Notes: a model not told the origin generated them from the sequence alone. 64,000 bases of DNA from Ilyonectria destructans (GCA_020740775.1 JAHEWK010000015.1:310001-374000); one strand, 5' to 3'; counted from the first letter of the stretch, positions 44,876 to 58,600 are shown. Translations and numbers: made by a program.

Positions 44876-45592
44876 TTTCTTTTTCTCCTCGTTCTTTCTC
44901 TTTTCATCTAGAACATTACCTCGTCTGTTCGGTTATGCATTTTAGAGCTGTCTCTTCACACAGCACTTGAGAGATACTTACCTGCGCTGCCCAGATCCAA
45001 CTGCTAGTATTACACGAAAGTTCAACTCTGCTCCATAAAATTGAGACTCCAATAAGCCCCGTCACATGTAATAAAGACCAGTTGTTGGTTATGCACTTCA
45101 GTCATATTGTGATCCAGCTCCAGCTGTGTAGTAACAAACACCAACTTGTATTCCATAGAAAATTTGTGTGTAAGGATTGAGGATGCATCAGGAGTCACCA
45201 AGCTCCCTGCTGGCGATAATGAAGATGTCATAGTTGAACCCTTTCTTTTGCTTTCTTATTTCAAGATAGACGATGCCATCTTGCTAGAGCCATCCTCTGA
45301 GGCGTCATCATAGAAGTTCGTGTGCGTGCATTTGTAGCCTTAGTTAGGTTGTAATGCTGTCAGGGGCAAAAGTACCAAGACGTGGGCAGGCGTACGAGAA
45401 AGTGAAAGGAGGGCATCATAGTGTTCAGCTCTCAGGAGGCGAATCGTTCAAGGGTGTCAAAGTTGCGCCGCTATCTCGAGTGCAAGTTACAAGAAGAGGT
45501 TCACACCACCGGCTACTTTCCATCTGGTCAATTTATAATCAAGTGTCAAAAGTTGAAATACAGCTGATATTGAATCGGCATTGGAGTTTATA

Positions 45593-46932
45593 TTACAACT
45601 TCTGGTTGAAGAACGTAAGAGCAGCAATGCAAAGAGCATTAATACCCGTTCGCATCGTAGGTTGTATAACAGGCGCAAATCTCGCCGTGTGATTAGCAGG
45701 GATATCGTCTAACCTCCCTTCCTTCAGTCTCTGATCCCATAGCCCCTCCTCAATTCCCCCCCAATGCCAAAAAGCACAAGGCTTGCCCTGTGAAGATGCG
45801 AGGACCGAGAAATCCTCTGCAATAGTAGTTGCCATTATATTCGCGTCAAAGTCGCCTTTGAAATGCTCCTTGAAGCTCGTTTCTAGCGTCTTCATCATAG
45901 ACTCATCATTCACTGTAACTGGCAAGTGCCTAGTCATTTTGAACACGGGTGCGACTATCGCGCCGCTTGCCTCGCATTCAGCTATCACCACACGTCGAAT
46001 CGAAGCTAAGAGCTTCTCACGCGTCTCCGGCCGCACGCTGCGTATGTCGAGGCCGATTTCTGCTGAATCTGCGATGACGTTCTCTGTCTGGCCGGCATGC
46101 AAACTCCCAACTGTTACAACGGAAATGTCGCTCGGATTGACCTCTCTGCTAACGATTGACTGGAGACGTACAACGACATGAGCCGCCATGACAGCAGGAT
46201 CAATCGTCCGATGTGGCTATAGATGTCAGTTCTCAAAACTATAGACAAGCTTTCATGTCCACTTACCTGCGATCCGTGACCACCAAGGCCAGACAGTGTA
46301 ATCTTCATACTATCCGCGCCGGCCATAATTGTTCCCATCTTTGACCCGACGCTCCCTGCCCGCATCGCCATAACATGCTGGCCAAGCACAAAGTCCGGTA
46401 CGGGGATCTTGTGCTTATCATATAGGCCATCATCTACCATCGCCTTTGCTCCAGTGCCACGCTCTTCTGCAGGCTGGAACAGCACAATCAACGTACCGCT
46501 CCACGTTTGCTTTAGCTTAACAAGCGTTTCGGCCGCAGCGAGGAGACACGCCATATGCATGTCATGACCGCACGCGTGCATCACAGGCCGCATAATGCCG
46601 TCAGCGTCGAGCATGGTGACGGTGCTAGCATAGGGGAGGCCAGTTGCCTCTAAAATTGGGAGGGCATCGATATCAGCACGTAAGAGGATGGTGTTGCCTG
46701 GGCCGTTCTTGAGAACCCCGACGAGGCCATGGCCGCCGATGTTGGTAGTGATATCAAAAGCCTGGAGCTGCGATAATTGGTCTGCAACCATTTTGGCAGT
46801 CTGGGCCTCAAGATTGGATAGTTCCGGATGTTCGTGAAAGTGCTTGTAGAGTGCCTCATATTTACCCATGTCAATGGGTGCAGCAACAAGCAGCTCACTT
46901 AGAGTGCTGCTTCCTGTAGATTGTTTGTCCAT
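45593..46932 (-). CDS. M20 family amidohydrolase (amino-acid N-acyl hydrolase-like)
   Basis: Two exons, 46932-46267 and 46216-45593, joined over a 50-bp intron (GTAAGT...TAG, phase 0), encode 429 residues. The ATG at 46932 gives MDKQSTGSS. Open frame continues upstream only through a GTG. Metal-binding motifs of the M20D group are present: RADIDALP (about 85-92), HACGHDMHM (about 119-127), QPAEE (about 153-157), the dimerisation-domain motif GGHGSQPHRTIDP spanning the exon junction, and a late His in HTARF. Relatives include IAA-amino-acid hydrolases, hippurate hydrolases and aminoacylases, which cut N-acyl amino acids. No signal peptide, so cytosolic. It lies alone between the MITE and the Tho1-like gene. 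Substrate cannot be assigned from sequence. Confidence 0.9.
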
Positions 46933-47919
46933 AGCTGAGGTGTTGGCGGCGGTGTTGCCAAACAAAAGTGTTAAAATAAAAGGCACTTCTGTGGATCTCC
47001 AATGTCAAGGACAGTTAGATAGGCAAGATACTCTCTCTGTAAGCCAATGCGGTTTTATAATCCGTACCGGGTGTATTGGCCGTCGATGGATGACTCTTTC
47101 TCGGAGGATTAGTCCGAGGCTAACTTAATTGGGCTAAGGCGGTCAGCCTTACTAGGTATTGAAATTGCTAGAAGACGTGAAGGAAGGAATACTACGTAAT
47201 ATGTTACACTCGTATTGTTAATGTGCTAAATATCAAGACTCTGAAGATTTCCCCTCTCGCTATATATCCCCGTGTAACACTTCCACTTATACCTTCTATT
47301 CGCACCTGAACAGCCTTCCATCTGGTCATCCTTCTCTATGTCCTCTCAATGGCCTCGCCGATACTGGTGAATACTATGAACCGGTATCATAGAACAAGTA
47401 GTCCTATACAAGAACCCAACTTAGAGCCCCGAACGTGGCCGGAGAGGGCCAAAAAACATGGCTGTCCGTACAATCCCTCGTTATACAGATTTTCCTCTTT
47501 GGATGACTGACCCTGGAGCTGGCGTGGAGCTGCTTGGTCCCTGAAAAGGTCGGACCTTACGTGGGAGGCAAGGGGTACATATGGTCCGTGCGCATCGCCC
47601 TGCGAACAAAACACCCACGCCAGGCGCAAAAGCTAGCGACTGAACCAGAGGCCAACAAAGGCCAAAGGTGCGCGCGTCCCACTAAAATCCCATCCCAGCG
47701 TCATCCGCCCAAGCACTCATCCTGATCAAAGACGCCTCCGCCTCTCCCATCTCCATCTCCATCTCCATCACTCCCTTTCGTCATCCCCCTCATTTCTATC
47801 GTCAACTCGGCGCGCTTTGCAATCGCAATCGCCATCGCCCTCTCCCTGGCCCTTTCCAGCTTCTGCTATCCCCGGCGATCCTCTCCAACACAAGCTACCT
47901 CCCTTCCCAAACGCGCGCC
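46933..47919. other. Divergent promoter region, M20 hydrolase and Tho1-like genes
   Basis: A 987-bp region. The right half is pyrimidine-rich with a CATCTC hexanucleotide repeat (about 47747-47770), typical of a strongly expressed fungal promoter and 5' leader. No gene is supported. Confidence 0.55.
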
Positions 47920-48802
47920 ATGGCCGAGTACTCTTCGCTGAAGGTGCCGGAGCTGAAGAAGCTCCTGGCGGAGAAGAGCTTGCCGCAGACCGGCAACAAG
48001 GCCGACTTGATTGCGCGCCTGCAGGAGAACGACAAGAAGTCTGAGAGCGACGCCAAGCCTGGTACGACTACCCCTTCGACTGCGCGCGCAAACCCATCAC
48101 TTGGATCGTCATTTAGCTAACCCACATCCCTTCGCAGCTGAGAATAAGGAGGACGAGATTAGCTATAGCGACGACGAGGCTCCTGCCGCCCCTGCTGCCG
48201 CCCCTGCTGCCGCTGCCGTTCCTGCTGTCGAGCCCGTCGCCGAGGCTCCCGCCGCTGAGGCAGTTCCCGCCGCGACTGAGCCGGCTGAGGAGACCGCTGA
48301 AGAGAAGCCTGCCGAGTCAGAGGAGAAGCCAGCGGAGCCCGCGCAGTCCTACGCCATGGGTCTCTCTTCTACCGCTGCCGATGAGGAGGCCAAGAAACGT
48401 GCCGACCGCGCCAAGCGATTTGGTCTCGAGGAGGACGAAGATTCACAGAAGCGATCCTCGCGGGCCAATCGCTTTGGCCTCGACGAGAAGGAGTTGGCTT
48501 CCAGCCTCGATTCTGCCCTCCCTGAGCGCCCACTCAAGCGCGGCCGTGAGCGTGTCGACGGTGATAACTCTCGCAACAGTAAGCGACAGAGTCTTGACAG
48601 GAGGAGTGGTGGCCGAAGACGCGGCCGTGGCGGACGCGATGGTGGACGCGAAGGCGGTCGTGAGGGCGGCCGTGAGGGTGGTCGTGAGGGTGGTCGTGAA
48701 GGTGGTTCTCGACGGGATGGCGCCTCCAGGGGTGGCATCCTCAACGACCCCTCGGAGAAGGCCAAGGCAGAGAAGCGCGCAGCTCGGTTCGCTGCAAACT
48801 AG
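47920..48802 (+). CDS. THO1: Tho1/CIP29-like SAP-domain RNA-binding protein
   Basis: Two exons, 47920-48061 and 48138-48802, with a 76-bp intron, encode 268 residues. The N-terminal SAP motif (about residues 5-38, LKVPELKKLLAEKSLPQTG then NKADLIARL) binds nucleic acid. It is followed by an acidic/Ala-Pro-Glu linker (about 50-115), a segment with two copies of the R-x-x-RFGL motif (about 140-165: AKRFGLEEDED and ANRFGLDEKE), and a basic Arg/Gly domain with consecutive GGRE units (about 225-248). This order is that of yeast Tho1 and human SARNP/CIP29, which package nascent transcripts and couple transcription to mRNA export with the TREX helicase Sub2. Nuclear localisation is expected. The RFGL motifs are known to contact the helicase in this family. 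Confidence 0.9.
48651..48710. repeat. 12-bp coding tandem repeat (GGRE units)
   Basis: Five imperfect 12-bp units related to GGTCGTGAGGGT encode the GGRE array of the Tho1-like protein. Length variation in phase is possible. Confidence 0.8.
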
Positions 48803-51800
48803 ACGATTTCAGGCGGACGAGTGCTTTGTTTCAATTTCTGGGAATGACCGATTTTGGGCTCGATACTGGGCAAGATTGCGGGATGAGGAGCGGAGGCTCC
48901 AGACGCAACCGGCCGGATTCTGAAATGTAAAATTACTATTTTTAAGCGCAAAGAATGAAGGGAAAGAGAATAAACAGGAATCGGCGTTGCGGGGGCTCAA
49001 CTCGATACGTCTCATGTTTCTCCAAAAAGTTTCTTCTCTGTGTCCGTGATGTCGATGTCGATAGACCTGGGCTGTCATGGTTTCGGCACCTCGAAAGGGA
49101 CTCTCCGCCTCCCAGGACTTCGCCGTATCTACACCCCCCATCCTCTCGCTTCTAGACGGAATGGGATTATACAACACTCGGGTAGATGCGGTTGTCATCC
49201 ATTAGGACTTCGTTTGCCACCTCTGCCAAGTCTGGAAACAACTTTCAGCAGCGCCATGTCGAGAACATCAGGATTGGATAGAGCAAGGTCAATAGCGCAC
49301 TGCCAACGCCCGCACATCAAGGGGAAAGCGTGTGTGGGACAAGAAAAGCTTGACGATGGCTTGGGGTTTGTACGGCCAACCTCTCAGGGGGAAGCTTGCC
49401 TGTGCGTGAGAAGACTCGCTTGATGGCAGCTTACAAGGCTTATCGGCCATGACCAGATTTGTTCATGTCAACTCTGGCCGGACACGACCGGCTCCTTCGG
49501 AATTGTCGAATCGTATCGACGGGTTGATAACAACAAAGCGAAGAAAAATCTTCACAGGCAGTAGTTAGTGGTTGGCTGGGTCTCACTCACCCTCCCCCCT
49601 TTCCCGTGACTGAATCCAGATGCATCGGAGCAAATCCTTCACACCCTCTCGCGCAACCAGTCGCAGTTCTGAACAAGGCCAAGCTTGCTGGGTCGTGAGG
49701 GAGGGCGGGGAGACTCCCTAGCTTCGACGGATGGCGGATGGACGTGCGCCCGTCGCCCAGTTTCTGCTCCACTGCCTCTCCCGCTTGCTAGCGTTTCGCA
49801 GCCGGAGCCACTGGGAAGCGTGAGTTGAGGTGCTGACTTAATGATACCGACCTGGATGGGGAGCATAGCCCATCGACCCAACCACACAAGAAAGAGAGGG
49901 ACCAACACGAATAAGCGAAAACACGGGCCAGACTTGAGCCGACCACCGGAGGTCTCGCGAGGTGGATTGGCGGGGAAGCCAGCGCAGCCGTCGCCTGAAG
50001 CCCGCGTCCCTTAGTGACGGGGCCGCAGCCTCGGAGACAACTAAACTCACAGACTATTCGTCCCGTGTAACCCTCAGAGGCGCTCCGACCTGAAGCTGAG
50101 AATGGGGCCTTCAGCCGGGATGGGGCGCGCCTTTATTGGGATCTCGCCTGTCCCAGTTAAGGCAGGGCTGCTGATAACAGAGACAACCCTCAGCCCTATC
50201 ACAACGAGAAGGAGAGGCTGGCCGACTAAATGACGGCCATGGAGTCATAGAAAAACCTCTTAGGGCAGGACGGAGACCGCCAGTCACGGTCGAGAAGAAG
50301 AAGTTTCTGACTGACCAACGACGTTGTCATGACCAAGTATAGCGGAGCGAGCACGCGATGGTCTACCACCAGGACGAGCCAACGAAAGATGCAGGCCCGC
50401 GGCTCCTGATATGTGGTTTACGCAAGACAACTGGTCGACGCGCTAATCCCGCATTCCTAAAAGGATCACGACGCATCCAACAGCGTAAGCCACGCAGGCC
50501 ATTCTCGGACGACATCGTCAACCTCCGGCCCCCTCCAGAAAACGTGCCGATGGGACCATACCTCAATGGCCATGGCCGTGGCGAACAAAGTTGGCCAAGC
50601 CTGGAGACGTCCCTGGCCCCTCCAGAGTCCAAGGTCGTCACGTTACCCGAGACTACACTCGTCGAGTCTCAGTCTGCAGGCCAATGGCAGCGGCGAAACC
50701 CCTGCTCTCACGATGAGCACCCCGGTCGCCGAGCCCGATGGCGGCTACGATTGGAGAGTGCGGCTAAGCACCCAGGTGGTTGGCGACTCCAGTCGACTCC
50801 AGTCGACTCCAGTGGATTCTAGTCTTTGCTGGCTGGAGCCCCCCAAGGCCATGGCGAGCTGGTTGATAGTCCGCTTCTCTTTCTTGAACGGTCCTCGAGA
50901 GACATGTCGGCTTGCGCGTGGCCGGCTGGGAAGATGATGAGTTGGCATGAGGCAAAGCACCACAAGCGCCTGTCTCTGGCCTCACCGCCAGGCCAAGTCC
51001 CGAGTACTTGAGATCTAAATGAGAGTGACTTTGCAGGGATCTCGGCAAGGAAATGGTGGCACCCTCTCACCGGGGTGCTGCGATTCGCTCGGTTCTTCAA
51101 CAGCCACACCCAAGATCTGGGTTGGGGCGAGGCTTGACAGGTGAAGACGGGGCGCCCAGCCACGCGGGTCGTGCCACGTCGACGGGGCACCAGCCTCACC
51201 TTGAAAAAAACCCTGTGGTCGTTGTGGCCCAAGTGTGGCCGGGCGTGGCGGAGCACCGGTTGCCTCCCCCATTGCCACATTTGGAACCGATGATGACATC
51301 GGGTCTGCATCGAGTCCCGAGTTATATCGGTAGTGCAGCACGATCCGAAACCGGTTCGCTTTTTTAGCATTTTGACGTCGACAGCCGCCATAGACGCGGG
51401 CCAGCGCATTAACCTCGCCACCCTAATTCTGCAGCTTTCAGCTTCGTCTGGTTAGGGAGCTGGCCGGGGCCGCGCGGGCACTACCAGGCCGTTGGGAATG
51501 GCTGGGCTTCCTGGCCGCTGGGCTGACTGACTGACCGAAGGTAACTTGGTCACCTGGCCTAAGGCTGATCTAACCTCGCAGGGGAGACCGGTCCTCGTGA
51601 TGGCCTGCCGTGTCGGTGAAGGCAAGAGTTTTTTCATCATGACGTCTCAGTGCCGGGTGGCGGTGCTTGACTGCCGACCGTTGGCCCGCCTGGCCCTTCA
51701 TTTTGGGTCGCGTGAGGCTGATTGTCTTGGCCATTGTATCATGGGACCAGCCTTGAACTTGCGGATTCAGATGGACGGTCAATGCCTTAGCGTTTACTTG

Positions 51801-53294
51801 CTAAAGTGTACTGACGGTCTTTAACGGTCTCGGCCGGTACACTTTCGGGGGCTCAACCTGCCGGTTGGTCTTAATAAGGAAGGAAGGACGCGGCAAAGAT
51901 AAAGCCAACGTAAGCAGCAGCCGTATTCCGTAATGGCGGCGATAACTGATATGAAAGTGCAAGTGGTGGGAGAGGATTGGCGAACAGGTTCGGTCTCGGC
52001 GCGGCGGATAAGAAGCCCGCTATAGCAAGGCAAGGAGAGACATGCATTAGGGAGCCCGCCCCCCAGGTGATGGGTGGGAGTGAAACGACGGGTATACGAT
52101 GATTGGTAGAAAATGAGATATAAATGACCAATGAGAAGCCGGGAAAGGCGAGTGGGATGGCCACTCCCGGGCAAGGAGGGCGCTTTGCATACCCCGGTTG
52201 GCGAATGGGAACGAGATATCCTATTGTCGCCGACCCCTGGAATTGGCGAGAGACGACCAGTGTTTCCAGAATGTCTCGCAGCCTACGAGTTCGTACTGTG
52301 CCCATTGGAGACGGCGAAGGTGGCGATTGCTACGGGGCGATGGCCGGCACAGGAATTTCGACAACATCCCAGGTCGAGGTATGTACCAGCGGGAACTTTT
52401 TAATAGCAAGCCCTATAATACCCTTATTATTTAGCACGTAATGCACTAAGAATTAGTGCTTGCTCTCCAAAGTCACCTTTTGGCCACCGTTAACCCAACG
52501 TACACAACAGTGTGTAGTAAATTCCAAACTTTAGGGGGAAGTCTCTACAAGGCTCCTAGGGCACCCGGGGATTTGGGGCACATGAAGCATTAAAATTCAG
52601 GACTTAGCCTTTGGAAGGGAATTTTCAATCCTTATCCATAGCTATAGATAGTACTGTGTGGGGGTTTTGCCTAGTGACTATTGAAGTTGCCAAACTTGCT
52701 GCGCCAGCTTTCGTACTCCGCGTACGAAGTAGTAAGAGGCAATACCAATGACAAGGGTAGTCGGGATGGGTGAGACAGCCCCTCCCACCGGTCTCGATGG
52801 AGAACGTGTTTTTGTGGGCGCACACAGATCAAGGTTTTGGGCCCAAATACCTGGGCGGTGGCTAGTCGATACTAGATGCCGTTGCTAGTCGCTGCTTCGT
52901 ACATTGAAGTCCTAGCATTGCCAGAAATTTGCACTCGCCTGTCGCTCCCATACGTAGACGCATGAAGGCGAACGGCCTCCCACACTAACAAGAACGGGTC
53001 CTGTGCTATTATGGGGAGCATGTTGAGGCTGCAAACCGCCCAGGCTACTGCACTGCAACGTGCAGCAAATGGTGGAGATGGTGTCCGCTGGGAACAGAAG
53101 AGAAGCAGGGAATAGGCGCAGGGGAATAGGCCCAAGCTCTACAGTAGACTCCCCACAATGCAAGCAGCCAACGATGAGTGCATGTCGTCGCCGATGGTGC
53201 TTTGGGCAGTTGGGATTTGACTTTCCGGACTTGGGAGAATTGACTGGATACGGGGTTGGGCGATCCTTGCGCATGCTTGATGCTCGAGAGAGGG

Positions 53295-53296
<2 letters not shown>

Positions 53297-53337
<41 letters not shown>
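53297..53337. repeat. (GA)n microsatellite
   Basis: An uninterrupted GA dinucleotide run of about 20 units in non-coding DNA. Confidence 0.95.
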
Positions 53338-53339
<2 letters not shown>

Positions 53340-54678
53340 GGACCTAGAGTGAAAGAACTTGCGTATCGTCCCTCTCGGGACTTGGCTCGTAGAAAGGAGC
53401 CTTACCAAGACCGCCTCTAGTCTCAATACGTCTGCCTGACTGACGGTCCGCCTCTCCACATGCTTCATGCGATGCCGTGGCCGCCTTCAACGTATCCTGT
53501 TAGGGAACGAGTGTGCACACCACAAGCAGGCGTCGTTTTGTGATTTGGGTCGAAAACGCCCGTGTTGTGGTCACAGCTGGCCCCCAGCAGATCTGGGAAC
53601 GCCAGTGACGACGAACTGTGAGACATGCAGATGCACACAGCCCAGATTGCCCTGTCGGAGTGCACGCAGCGAGACATTCCGCCTGCATGTCCTAGACACG
53701 CAGCAGAGCACGCAACGACCTGCCGCCTCGCTGAAGACGCCGGAGGCCGCGACTGACCCTCGGAAGGACTGGTCGTTGCAGGATCGGAGCCCAGGCAACT
53801 GGTCTCGTGGTGTGGGTGGCATTGAGACCCGCAGAGTCCCAGACTCGTCGAAGCGAGCCTCCATTTCGTCCTGCACAGGCATTGGCAACGGTTGTCTCTT
53901 GGAAGCAAGCATGTCTCGTCCTGGAAGTGGGTGCCGAAACTGGTTGGAGGGAGAACTGAGGGTATTTCCTGCCCAGTCTGTCAGTCAATCAATTGTGAAC
54001 TATCATTGATTTTTGCCCCTCGCCGCCCCCCTCCCCCTTCAGATGCCACCCTCACCAACCAGCACCAACTGCAAAATTCCCATTTCGGCGAACCTTTGAC
54101 ACCCTGTACCCCCGTCAACCCTTGATGGGATTTTCGCTCTTTCAGCTCGATTCGATGGCAGAGACTACCCGAGACTACCCCCTCCCCCCTTCTCCCCTGT
54201 CCCCTTTGCATGGCGAGCATCTCCACATCCAGGCTGATCTGATATCTGGTGCATCCAGCAGCGTCCAGATAGATGGGCAGATGGACAATGGACCCGAATT
54301 TAGCTTCAACCCAGGGCTCCTGGTCCCATCGGCCCATCCCTCCCAGGGCCCACCGACCAACGGCTAGCATTGAGACCACCCACAAACCGTCTAAACCACT
54401 CCGGCAGCAGGCCAACAGGCATCGCGACCTAGCACTGGCGGGCCCCGCCGCAGCGTCTCCCTGATGGGCCCCCCCGGGCTAAGGCGTGCAACGGGCGCGA
54501 CAGGCTCCCAGTGGCTCGCAGCTTGGCAGCGTCGTCTCCCAGCAAAGGTGCGTGCAAATCCTAGGCAGGGTTGGGTGCCCAATCGCAGGCGCAAGCCACG
54601 TCCAGAGGGCTCCCATAGGACGGGGCGGTATGCAGGCCGTGGGAGCAGCGCGGCGCAGTTTGCAGAGCGGCACAGGGC

Positions 54679-54726
54679 TTCCCTAACAGTCCCCCTAACA
54701 GTCCCCCTAACAGTCCCCCTAACAGT
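54679..54726. repeat. 12-bp minisatellite, four copies
   Basis: Four consecutive copies of CCCCCTAACAGT (the first with two substitutions) in non-coding DNA upstream of the large methyltransferase-like gene. Confidence 0.9.
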
Positions 54727-55623
54727 CCCACTGTGACGGCTCGCTGGCCAAAGAGGTGAGGTGACTCAACCCGTCGACCCGTCGACCCGCGGCTTCGAGG
54801 TTGTCGATCGGCGACTCCACGCCGACGCCGACGCCGCCGCCTCAGCGCACACCTTGCCCCAAGACCCAACGACAGCCCACCCCCAGCTTCATGCTGGTGG
54901 CCAGGGATCAGACGCCACAGTGAGAATAGCCCATCCCATTCCCATCCCATCCCCATCCTGGCATGTACCTTCGTCCGCTTGCCCATGTACTCCTGTACCG
55001 GCCGACGTCGTCCAGTCATGACGATGCCCCAGACCGGCGGCAATCACCTAAATACTATGGCTCCGTCTCTCCCGTTCGGGCCTCCCCGCTGTCATATCTC
55101 TTCCTCTCTCTCTATCATCAACCCTCTTCCTCCCCACGGTTCCTGCTTCTTTGTTTTTCCTATTCCTATTCCTGTCGAGATCGAGTCTTTGCATCGCATC
55201 CTCCTGCACCCCCGCCCCCGCGCACATCCCTCATCGCCTCTCCGACGCAACCCGGTCGAATTCACTGCCGACATCCATCACGTCTGTCCACCCCAAGCCG
55301 ACTCTTCACCTACACGCGAGCCCATCCCCATCCATCACACCCCCTTCACCTCGAGCTAGCCCACTCTAGGCCGGCATATCCCTGGCAGCCGCGGAGCGGT
55401 TTCACTCCCCCACCATCTTGCTCATCCCCCTCCACACTAATACCGACGACCTCGACACATACCATTTACGCGCCCGCGCCTCCGGACTTTCTTATATCTC
55501 TCACCCGTCGCATGTTTTGTTAATTTCCTATACAAATCCCCCCTGCCCCCCTGCTTTTTATAATTGCATTCACCTGTGAACCATGGGCTTTGGAGGACGT
55601 CGCTGGGATTAAGGTTGGATATA

Positions 55624-58600
55624 ATGGAATCCGTGAGGTCGGGGTCTGGCCTTCCGACCAGGCCCATAGAAGGGACGGCCCGGACTAGAAGAATGGGGGA
55701 TCCTCGAAACACTCTGAGCCCGCCAAGGCCACTGAACCTGACCAGGACAGGAAAGGAATCCGACATTCCCAGGACAATTCCGAAACCCTCGCCCTCATCT
55801 GGATCACGACCAGCTAGCAGGGTACCCCAACCCTCGAGCCGCCGGCCCTCGATTCCTCAACCCACCACTCGGCCTACCCTCAACCACCAAGCTCAATCAT
55901 GGGCTTCTTCAAGTACTATCGCTTCGAGCCGCTCAAGCACCAAGCCTCGCGGTGGATCCGGGTCATCCTCTTCTGCGCGATCCATCGACACCACCTCGAA
56001 ACCTGCCCCGAACGTGCTAAGAAGGAAGAAGTCGTCTCTTTCCAGCGGCATCGGTAGCCCCAACAACGAATCGCCTCGCACAAGTTCTTCCTCAACCCGG
56101 CCGCGATCACGAGGACCCATTGACCTCGCTTTCGGCATCCATATGGATAGGAGCTTGACCCACAGCCCAGCCGAGATCCAGGTCGCCGAGGTAGTCGATA
56201 TGAACAAGAGTGGGAAGTCACAAGTCATTTACCCAGAACTTGACCGATACCGAGACGTCCGACGACCCTCGAACTCGTCAGAAACGAATCTTGACGTTCC
56301 TTTCCGGATAGCAACCCATGACCTACCGCCCCCGACTCCCGCCAGCTTGTTGTTCTCTGGGACAAGCGGAAGCCCTTCCACTAGGTTTTCTGAATCTCCT
56401 GGACCTGGACCCTACAGTCGTGATACTACCCCTACGTCCATTGCATCTCAATCGCCTTCTTTCGTCACATCATTTCGAGGCAACCCAGTCAAGGGACGGC
56501 TGAACAGTCCTTCTTACACCAGACCACCGGTTACTCGGAGAAGGGCTGGTAGCATCCCCAATGAGGTTGACTGCATCACTGCTGATCCTCATGGCCTCGC
56601 CGCGGTCAGGGAGTCGCTAAACTCCTCTTCCTCGAATTCTACCGTCCGCGAGAGTGACAGAACTATGAAGAAGGAGAAGGCCAAGCGACTACCACCACCT
56701 CCGCCAAGCCCGCCGCCCCGGAAGTCCTCGCACCAGTTTTCCCAAGGTCAAAATGAGTTTTCGCCAGTCAAGACTGTGCGGAAAGTATCACGACCTGTGA
56801 TGACTTCTCCGTCTCCGGAGAGGATTATGCGGCCGAGTCCTGGTCAGACTCATCTGTCTCCAAAGGCCGGCCCGCCTTCTCGACCGAGCCGAGATGGAAC
56901 CCCGGACATTCATTCACAACTGTTTGGCCCTGTTCCGATCATCCACAGCAACCTTTCCACGCAATCTTTGCCGACTGAGAGACGTGGGAGCGACGTAGGC
57001 ATTTCAAGCTCACTCCCGAGGACCAGTAACCAACTGTCAGATTCGGACAGGGTGGCGTCGACATCCCGACTTCCCATCGGCGGCGAAACAGCATCTCGCT
57101 CGCGAAACCGTTTGAATGTGGACCAAACGAAGACAAGCAACACTGAGCTGCCTCGGCTCACACGCACACCAAGTCCCAACGTCGCGACCTCTTTCTCTCG
57201 CTTCGCCTTCTTCGGTCGGAAGAAGGCCCCTACTGATGGAAACCAGACGGAGAAAAAAGAAAAGGAAAAGAAGAAGATAGTCCGCAAAGGCCCTGTAGCT
57301 GGCACAGGACATGAGGGCTACGGTCGAATCGGGGGCACCCGTCGTCGTAGCGGCAGCATCAGCAACATCCCTCGGGGCTCTCCAGGAACCCAGTCTTCTC
57401 AGGACAACGCCACCAGCAGTGACCCGTTCCTTGCGGATCGTATGAATCCTGTCATCATTGCCGGTGGAGCAATTGTCGAGAACCGGAACGCCAGCTCGGA
57501 ACTGACTCGAACCGACAGCTACCAGAGCCTCACACAGGATCAACCAAAGCAGAGCTCAGACTCACTTTCGGCTCCCCATCAGGGACCTCGAAACACGTTA
57601 TGGCCATCGCCAATGTCACGCACTCCCAACCCTGCCTTTGGGTATCGTCGGCCATCTGATAGCAGCGACTCTGAAGGCATCACCATGAAGTCCACTCTGG
57701 CTTTCCGAAGGTCTGTTCAGCGACTGCGATCGTCTCCAGACGATCCTTTACGGTTGCCGCAACCTATCAACACTTCAGAGACCTCCAACTCGCCTATGAC
57801 TAGCTTTGATATGAGTGTGATGTCGGACGAATCTCATTTCGAGTTGCAACGGGAGATCTCTCGTGATACGAAGCCAGTTCAGCCAGCGCCTAAGAAACTG
57901 ACAAAGCGGTCGCGATCTCCTCGGAAATGGAACTTGTTCGGTCGGTCGCAGAACAATCAAAACTCGAAGAAGAATGAGCCGGTAGCTGCTACCGTCAAAG
58001 TTGTTGAGAAGAAACCTGTTCCCTTCTATGCCATCATGGACTCTTCGGAACAAGAGGATAGCGAGCCAATGGATGTACAAGAGGTATTGAGGCGCGCGGA
58101 GGTCTATGGGAAGTCGCCGAGTCTCAGCGGTACTCCTGATATGACCCAGAGCACCCCAGAGATCCCGGAAATCCCGGAGATCCCACAACCATCAACTCGC
58201 ACTCCACCACAGCCTGAGCAACCAATTCGACGGGAGGTTCCCAAGCCTACCTCCAGGGCACGACCACCTCTCGCGCAGCCTGTCAATAAAGTTCGCCCCG
58301 CTCCTCAGATTCTCCTCCCTCCGTCAACGAGCACGGAAAGGTCTGGCCGTCGAAGTCGACTACCTCAAGTTGGGAGGATTCCTAAAGTTGTCAACCGTTC
58401 CGACCACCTTTCCCCCAAGAGCTTTTCTCGACCTTTTCGAGCTAGTTTGACGTTGCCTCCTCGAGCCTCGGCGGTGTATGATGCTGAGTCTATTGCAAAG
58501 GGCCCCAGCCCTCCCAAGCCTTCAACACCTATGCCGGAGCTCACCATGGAAGGGTCGACCATTGAGAGCGGAACCAACATTTCGTCTCATGATTCGAGCT

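Larger units (their letters stand above)
43228..45592. other. Intergenic with MITE, otherwise gene-free
   Basis: 43.2-44.4 kb is the GC-rich promoter side of the Dcr2-like gene. 44.4-45.3 kb is AT-rich and contains the MITE. 45.3-45.6 kb is the 3' flank of the amidohydrolase. Short open frames, such as 45022-45231 minus, have no support. Confidence 0.55.
48803..55623. other. 6.8-kb gene-poor interval with microsatellites
   Basis: No convincing gene. Open frames reach about 200 codons (minus strand near 50819-51421 and plus strand near 53467-54009) but are biased, overlapping and motif-free. The part up to about 49000 is the Tho1-like 3' UTR. An AT-richer stretch at 52.4-52.7 kb includes a small hairpin (GCACTAA/TTAGTGC, 52443-52459). 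The right end (about 54.9-55.6 kb) is pyrimidine-rich and likely promoter and long 5' leader of the next gene. Confidence 0.5.

Noticed and set aside
50819..51421. A 200-codon minus-strand frame
   Set aside because: Biased composition, no recognisable domain, overlaps several equal-sized frames on the other strand.
53467..54009. A 180-codon plus-strand frame
   Set aside because: Cys/Arg/Ser-biased without motif; opposite frames of similar length; likely chance in GC-rich DNA.
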